This document shows positions 1 to 10,660 of a DNA stretch of 64,000 nt, one piece after another. Below the pieces are notes generated by a model. It was not told the origin of the DNA. It was given only the letters and a program-made list of their open reading frames with translations, and did not search any database. Made by a program: the position numbers and the translations under genes. The first letter of the stretch is position 1, and every line of letters begins with the position of its first letter. Origin of the DNA: Diplosphaera chodatii (taxonomy: Eukaryota > Chlorophyta > Trebouxiophyceae > Prasiolales > Stichococcaceae). The stretch lies in NCBI GenBank assembly GCA_032358165.1, contig JAALGY010000032.1, positions 3,534,001-3,598,000 of the forward strand, in the 5' to 3' direction.

Positions 1-3000
1 CCGACGCCACGATGCTGGGGGAGGACATCCCCATACCGGAGACCATTGCGGAGGGCTCCGCCGACGCTGCTGAGGTCGGCTCGACTGCTGCCACCCCAGC
101 ATCGCCGGAGACGCCGCAGCGGCCCGCCGTGCTGCACTCTGTGCCGGTCAGCCAGCCGCAGGGGGCGCTGCCGCTGGGCATGGTGCATGCGCACTCCAGG
201 TGATACTTGGATGACTTTGTGCGGGTAACTCCGTGACCATGGTGTCATCTGCTGCCACGCTCAGCAGGGTGCAACGCTCTGCTTCCACCTGGACTCGCTG
301 TGTCAAGAGCAAAGTAAAAGCGTGCCGTGTCAGCATCAATCGTGAGCTTTTGCTGCAGGGCTCTGAGCTTGGCAGAGGCTGGCGGTGTGTCAAGTAGCAA
401 CTATGACTTGGAGGCCACTGCGGCCATTGACACGCCAGCCGCCGCCTCAGCAGCAGATGCCGGCATGCCTTCTGGCGAGGCAGGGCCGCCTCCCGAGCAG
501 CTGGCTGAGGCAGATGCAAGCACGGCTAGAGACTTTAGCACCGCGTCTATGGGCCTGGTCAATGGCTCATCCAACGGCCCTGCCATGCCAGATGCAGCGG
601 AGCTCACGCCAGCATTGAGGGAGGCACCTGTCGGGGACTCTGCAGCACAGTGGGCGGCACGTGGCACGCTGGAGCAGTCGCCAGCCTCACTGCCCGGGGT
701 ACTGGAAAACGGGCAGGCAGACGCAGACTCTGCAGCTGCGGCTGCACTGCCAGACGGTGCAGAGGTGAGGCAGGCACCAAAGCAAGCGCATCCGGTATCA
801 GAGAGGGCTTGCTTATGTCATGACTGCTCTTACTCAGTCGCACTCATGTTCACCTCACCTGGTGGCTCATTGCATCTGTGCCATGGCTGATGTTCATCCT
901 TGCATTGCACATAGGTCCAGGATGCTGTTACAGAAGCAGCACAGCCAGGTCCCCCGCCTCCCACGGCCCAGCGCACTGCTGCGGAGCCAGCAACAGGGGC
1001 TGCGCCGCAGTCGTACCGCAGCCTCAAGGCGCCGTCAGCCACGGACCTTGTGGAGATTCACGGGACCGCCACACTTGCCAGCAATGGCAGCGCAGTAGGC
1101 GGCGGTGTCGCAGCGTTCCCTGTCCCGGGTCCCCCACCACCTGTCGACGCCCCTGCAACATCAGGTGCAGATACAGCCGCAGCGGCAAGCTCCGGTGCCG
1201 GCTGGGCCACCTTTGGCGAGTCCTCTTCGCCTTCAGCGCAGCTGACTTCTGCTGCCGGCGGCGCCAACATGTCAAAGGGCTTCGGCTCCTTTGAGCAGTT
1301 TGCGCAGGTGCTGATCCTCCCCTTGCGCCCTGCTTCGTGGCTGTTGCTTACTTAGTAATCCCTCTGACCCACTGACCAACCGAGCCATGTATTTCATCCA
1401 CTGATTTTCAGACTGTCCAGACTGTTGTGTCTGGAGACGTGTGCCGAGACCTATGCCGTGACATCAGGCATCTCTCCGTAGTTGCAGGAGCCCCCGCCGC
1501 CCCCCAAGCGGGTGCCATATGTCACATACCAACCAACGCCGCCAGTCTCGGCTGCCCGCCCCAGCTTCGAGGTTCCAGTGTCTGTCGCCGAGGTGGGTGA
1601 CCCCGGCATGCAGGCGGCTATGGTCCATCCATTACACCTGGATCGCACTTGCGTGTGCAGTTGGTCAGCTCTGCCTGATGCTGGCCAAGCAGTGTGCTGG
1701 TGAGAGTGCAGTGACATGCCATCCTGCTGTCGTCAGTTTGCTGCTGACGCACCCCGCTGGTGTCAAGCAGGCGGTGCTGCCGCCTGGGGAGCAGCAGCCG
1801 GTGATGGCGCCCCCCACCGCGGTGTCGGTGCCCAGCAACCTGGATGCATTCAGCGCGCCCATGCAAGCTGCCCAGTCAACACCCAGCCCACCAACTAGTG
1901 AAGCCCCCGCTCCAGGTGCACAGCTTCCGCTTCACATCCCAGCACTTTGTGCAGCCCTCCTGTTTGCGGGAACCTGAGGCATAACCCATGCGACCCTGCC
2001 CCGCCACTGATGTTGTCCTTTTTTGCTGAGCAAGCGACTATGCAACATCCGCCGCTGGCCGAGTGCAGCCCTTGTGCCATGCCTGCAGGGTCCACTGCTG
2101 CGGCGCGGCAGTGGCCGAATGCACGCAGCCCGCCGCCGCTGCCCCCGCCGCCCGCTGAAGACGTGTTTGGTGACTGCCTCTGTCAGGCTGCTGTTGATTG
2201 TGCAGCTGCGGTCCTGCTTTGTTCGGACATCACAGGGTGCTGGCCAGAGCATGCCTGCGTGGCTGTGATGTGGGTCCAGGCCGTGCCGACCAGTGTCTTT
2301 CGATCTGGTCCCAAGACCGTTGCGAGTTGGTGGACACCCAGGGCTGGCAGCTCATACTGACAGTCAGCCTTTCGCCATATGATGCAGGCGCGCTGCTGCC
2401 GGCGGAGTTCCTGATGGCACGCCGCACCTCGCCGCCGACGTCACCCGCCGCACCCGCCGGGGCCTCGCCCAACGCAGCGGGCACCACGCTCGGCGAGGGA
2501 GCGGCGGCTGCAGCCCCTGCGTCAGGGACGTCAGCCGTGGCTGCCATCTCGGCGGATGGGCTGCCAGACGACGGCCCTGCAGCAAATCCCGGGGGCAGTG
2601 GCGGCGGTGGCGCGAGGGACGCCCTGCAGCTGCCGGACCCGGATGCAGCAGAAGCAGCACCAGAAGGCGAAGAAGCGGGGAGCAACGGCGCCACCTCCGA
2701 GCCGCCCGCCGCAGGGGCTGCAAGTGAAGCGGCATTGGCGCCTGCTGACCCAATTGCAGCGCAGCAGACGCAGCAGGCGCCGGCCTCAGAGGCGGCGTCG
2801 CTACCGGAGGCCCCGTCAATTGCGTCGGTTGGTGCCGGTGCAGCGCCTGCGGATGCTGCGCAGTCGCCGCCCGAGCAGCTGCAGCCGCTGGTGCCGCAGC
2901 CGTCACCGTCTGCAGAGCCGCCACAGGATGCCACCAGCAACCCCTTCCAGGTCTGCAGTCAATCGCGTATGCCAGTGCCTGGAGCAAGGAGCACGCCCTC

Positions 3001-6000
3001 TGCAGCTGTACATGCACTGCTGTTCATTTGGAGCCAAGTGCATTTGTCAAAAAGGCTTGCGCTGCTGCTACAGGATTTCAGCAGCAGCACTGCTGCTCCT
3101 GAGCCGCAGCCAAGCGTGCCCAGCGCCACGCCGCCGGAGTGGAGCAGCTTTGGAAGCCCTGCTGCGCCGCAGCTACAGATGCAGCCCTACGGCAGCGGCG
3201 CTGCACAGCCGCAGCCTCCAATGCCGTCTTGGGGCGCCCCGCTGCAGCTCGAGGCGCCGCCGCCACCAAATTCGTCCCAGGGGCAGGGCGCACCCGCGTC
3301 TGGCGCCGATTGGTTTGACTTTGGCGGCGGCCCGCCCACAGCCGCCAGCGAGCCAGCTGGTGGCAGCAGCACGGCGCTGGTGCCTGTCGGAGGTGTGGTG
3401 CCCACACAGCAAGAGGCACAGATGCAGCGTGTCAACATCGCAGTGTGCGGGTCATCCACTCGAGATCCTGCTGCCTGCGCAAAACCGAACCCAGGTATAC
3501 AACTGCTGCAGGTAGGTTCATGGCGTCGTCAGGGTTCACGCCCGGCGGCCAGACAGCCCCCGCGGGCTGGGCCAGCTTCGACGATGCGGCCTTCCCGGCA
3601 CCATCGACGGCTGCGGCGACCACGCCGGCCGGCAGCTTCCCTGGCAACGACTTCGGGTGCGGGTCACATGTGTCAGATTGCCACAACAGAGCCAAACACG
3701 TTCCAGCGTGAGGGGGACGCTATCTTTCAGCAGGAAGGTGCTGCACTCTCTGCTCGACTGCATGGATGGTAGGTTCATTGCGTGCAGGGGTGGGAGTGCT
3801 CCTCAGCAGCAGGCGGCCAGGGCCCTGTTGCAAATCAGCGCACCGGCTGACGCCGCTGCTCAGGTGTGGCCTGCTGTTGGGCCGTGCATGTTTTAGCCCG
3901 CTTGCTGCTGTGCCGTGGGTGAAAGCATGTCGTCCCTAGGTGTTTGGCCCAGACGCTCCCCAATGTTCCAGGTCTGCAACAACTGCAGCATCCTGCTGGG
4001 CCACTTGTCGGACCCTCCTTGCCTGCTGGACTGCAGGGGCGCAACGTGCTGCACAGCGACAGCTTCAACATTGCGAGCGTGCTGTCGCCCTCCGCCAGCA
4101 GCGCAATGCCGGACCTGCTGTCGGACCGCCCGCCCAGCCCCGTGGCGGAGTTTGGCATGCCGGCGGACATCGGCGGTGCGCCTGCGGCTGCAGTAACATC
4201 CCACTATCGTCAGCGCCGTTGCATGGAGCCGTGCATGTCGACTGTCTGGGATATGCCGCAACATCCTGCTGCGGCAGATGCTGTGCAGCAACAAGGGTGG
4301 GCAGCTTGCAACGTCCGACAATGCATGGCTTCACGAAACTGCAGGCGAGCCGGATTTGAGCAGCTACACGCCGCTCAAAGTGGAGGACCACCAGCGCTGC
4401 GGCATGGCCTACACCATGAAGGTATGTGCTCACTCCTTGCAGCTGCGCACTGTGAAAGCGCTGATTAGTCGTTGCTTGAGGCCTGGCCGGCAAACTGTGA
4501 GGCATGCAGTGCCAGACCAGCAGCACGGCGTGCAAGGTGCTGCGCAGCATCAATGCACTGATATTCCGGTCCTTATGTGCTGCTGTAGGGGTACGGCGAC
4601 CGCGGGGGCGCGGGACACGAGGAGGCATGGCAGCTGTGGGGCAAGGCGGGCCTCACTGACGCCTTCCCGCAGGCCTGGGCGCTGGCCGACGTGGACCGAG
4701 ACAACCGGCTCAACGCCCAGGTCCGGCACACGCAATTGCAAATATGGGATGAGCTGCAGCCGCACCCTGCACTCCAAGAAGCCAGCTGGCTGCTGATGGA
4801 GTCAGTGCCCTGTTTCCTGCTTCACAGGCTGCCTCATCAGAGCTGTGTTAACCAGACCTCTGAGTTTACCAACGCACTCTACTGCAGGAGTTTGCGGTGT
4901 TCATGTGGTTGCTGAAGAGCGCAAAGAAGGGGCTGCCCGTGCCGCCCGCGCCGCTGTCCGCCAGGCAGCTGCGCCAGTTCACGGGCTACTCGGGCAAGTC
5001 TTCGTCCGGCCGCCTGGAGTACCAGGTCAGCAAGCCTGGATGCACGTTTCCCAGTGCAAATGTCAGTCCTGCTGACAGCGCATTGCAGCCCTCACCAGCT
5101 GTGCGGCCCATGAAACAATCCAGATGCTGTCCAAGCTTTAATGGGAAACGGCGGCCGTGTTGGGGTGCTGCAGCAGTCGATATCCTTTGGGGACAGCTCG
5201 GAGAAGGTGGCGGCCGCCGCCGCCGCCGCGCAGCGGGCGATGCAGGAGCAGGAGCTCGCGGAGCTGGTGTCCCTCGGCTTCGAGGAGGCCGACGCCAAGG
5301 TGTGGTGCAGTCAGGCAGCTTCCATGCGCCTCTCATGTGCCGGTCGCAAGTCGAGAACGATCAAGCATGCCGTCCGTTCGGTCTACGTTCATCAACTAGC
5401 TGAGGCTCTGCACACAGCTGGACCCCAGCCTGCAGCTGCCGCCGAGCATGCCGCTGCTGTGTGCTGTAGTTCTGTTGTCGGCAAGCAGCACTGTTGGTCC
5501 ACCCCGGCCAATGAAGCTCCTATCGGGGGTGCAGGCGGCGCTGGAGGCGAACGACTGGAACCTACAGCCGGCGGCGAGTGCGCTGCTGGCGCGGCGGGAG
5601 CAGGAGGCGGCGGTGGTGGCGGCGCAGGCCGACTACCTGCGCACCCCGTCCGGCAAGCTCAAGCCCATCGCCGTGCCCCGCCACTCGCCGGTGAGCTCAT
5701 GACCCAAATCGGCTGCTTGCATGCTGCGGGTGTCGCACCGTGCTGGTGGTGGTGGCTGCAGCAATGTTGGGGTGTGATGATATAGGCGTCTGCGCTGCAT
5801 CACACTGCACTGTGCGAGCTGTCAGGTTGCAAGCTGCCTTGTCAGCCTCGACAACCGCTGCTGTCTGTGCAGGGTGCAAGCCCAAGCCGCACGCCAGACC
5901 GGTCTCCGCACCGCCGCATGTCGGCGACCGGGCTGCTGAGGCGCGCGTCCAATGCCGCAGCCACCGCCACAGGGGGGGCTGTTGGCAACCGCCACTCCCG

Positions 6001-7551
6001 GCAGCCGTCCGCCGGCAGCGCGGATGGCGCTGTGCCGATCGCTGCAGAGGGGCCCGCCGGCAGCGGCGGCAGCCAGCCACGCACGCCGCGTGCCGAAAGC
6101 GGCTCGCCTACTGCGGCAGACGCAGCGGGCATCACCGCCGGCGCCACAGCCGTCGCCGTCACAGGCGGTGCGACGCCTGAACCCTGGCTCAAGCTAGATG
6201 CTGCCAAGCTGTCAAAGCCGTAGGACGAAAGCAGATCTGGCTCAGGTTTGACTGGTGTGCATCGAGCTTGAAGATGGTGTTCACTACTTTTGTCCGAGAG
6301 CACCACGAGCTGCTGGAATCATGGTGCAGCTTGCATTGGTGGCGGCCGACATCTCCATGTTTGTCTGTCCGCAGAGGGCGCGCTGCTGAGCGTCAAGGTG
6401 GAGAGGGTCAGGGTGGTGTACAAGAAGGCGCTCGACCGGCCCTTCTGCACGCTGTCCCTGCTGTCGTCCGACGGCACGCAGCTGGAGCCGCCGGTGGGCA
6501 AACAACAACTTGCATCACTGCTCTTCCGTCAGATGCGTCAAGGCTGCATAACATGCCGATCGTTGCTGCCACTTGCAGCACCCTGCGCACGCCCTGCTAC
6601 GCCTGGAGGCACCCGTGCACGCGCCTTGCCCTTGTCAGGGGTGACGCTGACACATAACGTGGCTGTCTGCAGTCGGACACGCCGCCGGGCGGGTTTGACA
6701 GGTCCAGCTACGTCATCAGCCTGGACCACGAGCTGCGGCTGGCGACGCCCATCGCATCCATCCCAGCGGGTGCGGGTGCCCCGACGGGGACCGGCGTGTC
6801 CCTGCTTGTTGAGCAGTTGGCCTCCGGGCCATTTGGGCCCCTGACACTGCTGAGGTGCATGAGCAACAGGCCGTCGAGTGACGGCTGCGGTGTGTGGCCG
6901 GTGGGCATGACGAGGGCAGTCACCTGGCACGCAGATGCGAACGTGGTGGTGGAGATCAAGCACTGGAAGAGCAAGGAGAAGCGGTTCAGCGTGCTCGCGT
7001 GGTCCTTTCTCCCTGCGCACGTGCTCATCACCCGCGGCGATGCCGCCGGCAACGGTGCGCCGGTTTAGGGTTCCCAGCCCTGGGGATGAGTCCCGCTCCT
7101 GCCTTTCTCTTTGTTGGTTTCTACGTGGCCATGCATCGCTTGCATGCGTGCTGGGCTCACAACTGCGGTGAGCGCCCAGTGCGAGCATGCTCGTATGTTC
7201 TTACTGACAGGTCTCTGGGTCTTAGCACTTGTGATGCAGTGCTGCATCAGTGCACACTCAGCAAGGGCGCAGGTCGCAGTGCAGGGCTGCTGCAAGGCTG
7301 GGCGCCATCAATTCTGGGCGCAGCAGGCTACTCAGTCCTGCCGTGACTGCCATCAACACGCTCACCTGCGCCCGGTCTCACGATGATTGAAATGGTCTGC
7401 AGGCTCTGCCGCTGCGCCGCCAACCGTCAACGCAGGGCCCTGCGCGCTGCCGCTGTTTGCAAAACCCATGGACCCGACCGCCAAGAAGAACAAGCCGCTG
7501 GGTGCCGGCGCGCCGGATTTGCACCTGTCCATTGGCGTGGTGCAGCCCTGA
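1..7551 (+). CDS. EH-UBA-AIDA C2 domain protein, endocytic-adaptor-like (5' end off window, multi-exon)
   Basis: This is the 3' part of a long spliced gene. Exons from 1 to about 4200 encode Pro/Ala/Gln-rich linker with four WxxF peptides (GWATF, EWSSF, DWFDF, GWASF near 1203, 3142, 3311 and 3568) and one NPF (about 2938). In other eukaryotes these peptides bind adaptin ears and EH domains. An EH domain follows (about 4380-5024), with an EF-hand-like loop DVDRDNRLN and then EFAVFMWLL. Next comes a UBA domain split by an intron: GFEEADAK (exon ends 5299) joins AALEANDWN (exon starts 5535) in frame. The C-terminus (about 6373-7551) matches the AIDA C2 domain, with motifs PFCTLSLLSSDG, VVVEIKHWKSKEKRFS and a final FAKPMDP. 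The stop is TGA at 7549-7551. The domains suggest a membrane and ubiquitin-linked endocytic scaffold; that role is inferred. The exon after 5873 needs an internal donor before the in-frame stop at 6223. Confidence 0.8.
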
Positions 7552-8732
7552 GGCTGCTGATGGACAAAGCAGCAGATGCGAAGTGATGAGACTTCTGTAC
7601 ACCGTGCAACCTGTGATCGTGTGGGCATGCTTCAGTTGAGTCGGTACTATCGAGAGAGCTTCCTATGGTGCTTCCACTGCTGTTATCCTGACCACAAAGC
7701 TGCCAGCAACAAGTTCGACATCGCCAAAAGCACCTTGGCCTTCGCTACTGTACACGAGTCCAAACCACTACACCCTCTCTCTCTGACACCAAGCCTCCTG
7801 GGCAACACTGAAGCACCTGTGCACGCCAGCACACACTATGCTGGGGCTGTTCGAAATCGCCACAATCCGATACACACGTCACACCTTGTGCATAATCACC
7901 GTTGTCTTCTAACCAATGAGCCTGGCTCCAGAGTCGCAAGACGATACTGCACCATGTGCAAAACCAGGAAAATGATCCCCCACATGCGACCAGCCTCTAA
8001 AGGCCGCATGCCCCCCAAAGGCGCTCAAATCATCGCCGATATGCAGCAGCCAACACTGCAGCTGCGCACAGGTGTCGGAGCGGCTGTCTCCGAAGCTCCG
8101 CAAACCCAATGGCAATCCATGCTGCCCGCGGCCCTATTGCAGGGCGCAGCCAGCATGATCGCCCTCCCATCTTCATGTGCCACTGCCAGATGCAGTGTGC
8201 ACTCTTCCAAGGCCTCCCACAGACAGCTTCGCCGCACGCCAAGGGCTTGCGCCAGCACGCCCGCTGTCTGCCAGCCGAGTCCCCGCAGCAGGCAGCCGAT
8301 CAGCTGCTGCGGCACAGTCCCAGGCCCCACAAGGTATGGTGCGCCTCCTTCCGTTCATGGGCACTGCTCCCCGCCAAGCACCAGCTGCGTAGATGCCATG
8401 GCACCTACTCTACCTGCCCTCTAGCCAGTGCACTGAGTGTGTGGCCACGCACATGTCGTCTGCCAGCAGCCGCTTCACTATTCTGCGCCAGCTGGCAGCG
8501 AGCATTGTTGACCACTGCTGCACTTGCAACGTCTGCCTTCCCCCAGCTGCTGCTACCCTGGCATTCCACAGCAGTGGCATTGCAGGCCCCGCCTAAGCCG
8601 CGCGTGCTGCAGACGCGGAGAACAGCTGTGGCTGCCTCTGCAGCAGATGCACCAACATATGAGGGAAAGCTTCACTGTACCGCAGCTTGGACATGTGCGC
8701 TGTATTGCCCGAACCAGCCGCATCAGAAACCT
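7552..8732. other. Convergent intergenic region, no supported gene
   Basis: This interval separates the stop of the plus-strand EH/AIDA-C2 gene from the stop of the minus-strand A_thal_3526-type gene, so it should hold both 3' UTRs. A long open frame on the plus strand (7576-8424) has no recognisable domain or codon pattern. No TGTAA was seen on the plus strand and no TTACA for the opposite strand. An alternative last exon of the minus-strand gene (acceptor near 8636, stop at 8593-8595) is possible. Confidence 0.4.
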
Positions 8733-9916
8733 TCAGGTTACCTGCGCTGCAAGTGCTTTGTAGTACTCCTGGAAGAAGGAAGGGTTCTGCTCCTCCAGCT
8801 GCTTCCACACTGCAGACACAATGGTCGAGGATGAAGATGACTGTGTCCTGTCAGGACAACGGGACAAGCTCGGGGGTACCTCTGACTGCTCGTGGAGGCA
8901 GGGCAGTAGCTGCTGCTTATGGCCTGCAGTGCAGTGTAGGGCGCGCAGGGGATGCCAAGCCTTGAACGCCTCACCGAGCCTGGTGAAGACTGCCGGCGCG
9001 ATGCCTGCCGCCTCAAGCGACGTGGCCGTCTCCTCCAGCGTGCACCGCAGCAGCAGAGCGTGCTCAACGGCGCAGTGCACCTGCGTCTCGACCCACGCAT
9101 GAGTCATTCACGAGTCTTATCGGACGTTGGCATGCTCAGTGACTAAGTAGCGTCCGTGGCCAGCCTACATTCAGGACAATTGACCTCCTCGACTCAGGGG
9201 CTGCACTGCCAGGTGCAACGCACCGCACGCACCCGCTTACATGAGCAAACAGGCAGGGACACCGAAAGCAGGTGTGCACCGGGCGCGGCGGCCTGTGACG
9301 GCACTACAAGCCCAGGTATGCACTTCAAATATCTGCCGGCACGTGGTGCGAGGGATAGCGAACAGCCAGCTAGAAGCGCGCGCTTTCGACCACAGCGCCA
9401 AGGTGACTGCATACCGCGGCTGCTAGGACGAGCAGCCGGCAAGCCAGCAGCAGGGCTGCACCGGGATCGCCCGCGATTACTGCCAACAGTAGCTTGCAAT
9501 ACACCGCGACCCCGCTTCTTCCCAATCCGAAGCGAGCCCGGGCAACGTACGCGCACAGGAGTACAGGCCCACAGCACCAAGCACTGACATGATGAGACAG
9601 ACGCCAGGCATCTGCTTCGTGCTAGCTGCTGCCACAGGATACGATGAGATTGTATGCTGACAAACCTTCGAGCTGTGACACCCAAATTCTCAGCCAGCTC
9701 AACCCCGCAAGCTCCCGGCAGCCACTGCTGAACAGTTTGAAGCTCGACTGGCAGATGTGTGCAGCCAGCACGGGAGCTCACAAGCCATTTGAGGCCAGCC
9801 AGGCCCAGCAGCATTCTCACCTTGTTGATGTCTGCCACGGTGATGCTGCGGCACGGCGGCGAGGCCGGAGGGACGTGCTTTGGGACTGCCAAGCAGCCGT
9901 CCAGGCAACAAGTCAT
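8733..9916 (-). CDS. Plant-specific A_thal_3526 (PF09713 / TIGR01589) domain protein
   Basis: This is a short protein of about 90 residues built from three exons. Exon 1 (about 9916-9821) ends SITVADINK at a GTGAGA donor. Exon 2 (9080-8975) encodes VHCAVEHALLL to APAVFTRL. Exon 3 (8809-8733) encodes VWKQLEEQNPSFFQEYY and ends AAQVT. The joins give the continuous pattern of the plant-specific domain of unknown function (family form: DI..VQ.LIERCL..YM...EVV..L, then LVWQKLEEEN..FF.AYY). Conservation across both junctions supports the splicing strongly. The start is uncertain. ATG at 9916 gives the minimal protein, but an Arg/Ala-rich targeting-like leader begins with an ATG near 10121 and could be joined by a further intron. 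A variant last exon ending at 8593 is also possible. The molecular function of the family is unknown. Confidence 0.75.
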
Positions 9917-10660
9917 GGCAAGGCCGTGCCGCTCAGCCGCGTTTGCTAGTCGCCTCGAGACGGCGTGGCGTGCTCTTTCCAGGACCACACAGAGGAAGCA
10001 GTGCCGCTAGCGCTTTTGCAGATGTGTTGGCAGAGCAAACGACGTTCAGCAGCCTGCGGGCCCGCCAGCGGCAGGCTCGGCGGCGCAAGGTAGGATTGAG
10101 GCTGCGGCCGGCCCGGCTCATGTGATAACACACATATTGTCGGTGGCGACTGGTGACGACAGCTGCGGAGTTTGCTGCCCTGCAGCAAGCCTGCGCATTT
10201 GCATTGCTGACGGTGTGTACTGCCATGAGCTGGACCCCGAAGTCAGACTGGAGCTTGCCCTGCGGACATGCAGCATATGCACACGCCGAACATTGGGCAA
10301 AAGGCCGGTTGCTGTTGTCAGTGCCGTGCACATGTGGCACATGCTCCACAGATCTGACCCGCCGCCAGCTGCAGTTCAGTTTCACAGGTGAGAAGGATGA
10401 CCTACCTACTGGCTAGTCTATCAACAACAGCTCAGCAGAAACCAGGTAACCCTGTACAGTGTGGTACATCAACCATGGCTACCACGCAAGCTGATGTGCT
10501 CTGGACTACTCTGGTATCCGCAGCACATCGGCCCGCCCGTCGCCGTCCGTGGCGGCGCCACCTCGTTCCCGGAATGTCTCCGCCCGCCGGAAGGCGTGCC
10601 GCAGCGGCTCCAGCTGCCGCGCGTCCGACCGGCACACTCTGCGGGTTGCATGCAGGGCCA
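9917..10660. other. Intergenic or 5' leader region
   Basis: This lies between the A_thal_3526 gene and the upstream P-loop kinase gene on the same strand. On the minus strand an open frame starting near 10121 (MSRAGRSLNPTLRRRA, then Ala/Leu/Ser-rich) resembles an organelle targeting peptide and may be a first exon of the downstream gene. Nothing else is supported. Confidence 0.35.

Noticed and set aside
7576..8424. 282-codon plus-strand frame after the EH/AIDA-C2 gene
   Set aside because: Its composition resembles non-coding TGCA-rich sequence, with no domain and no splice-consistent partners.
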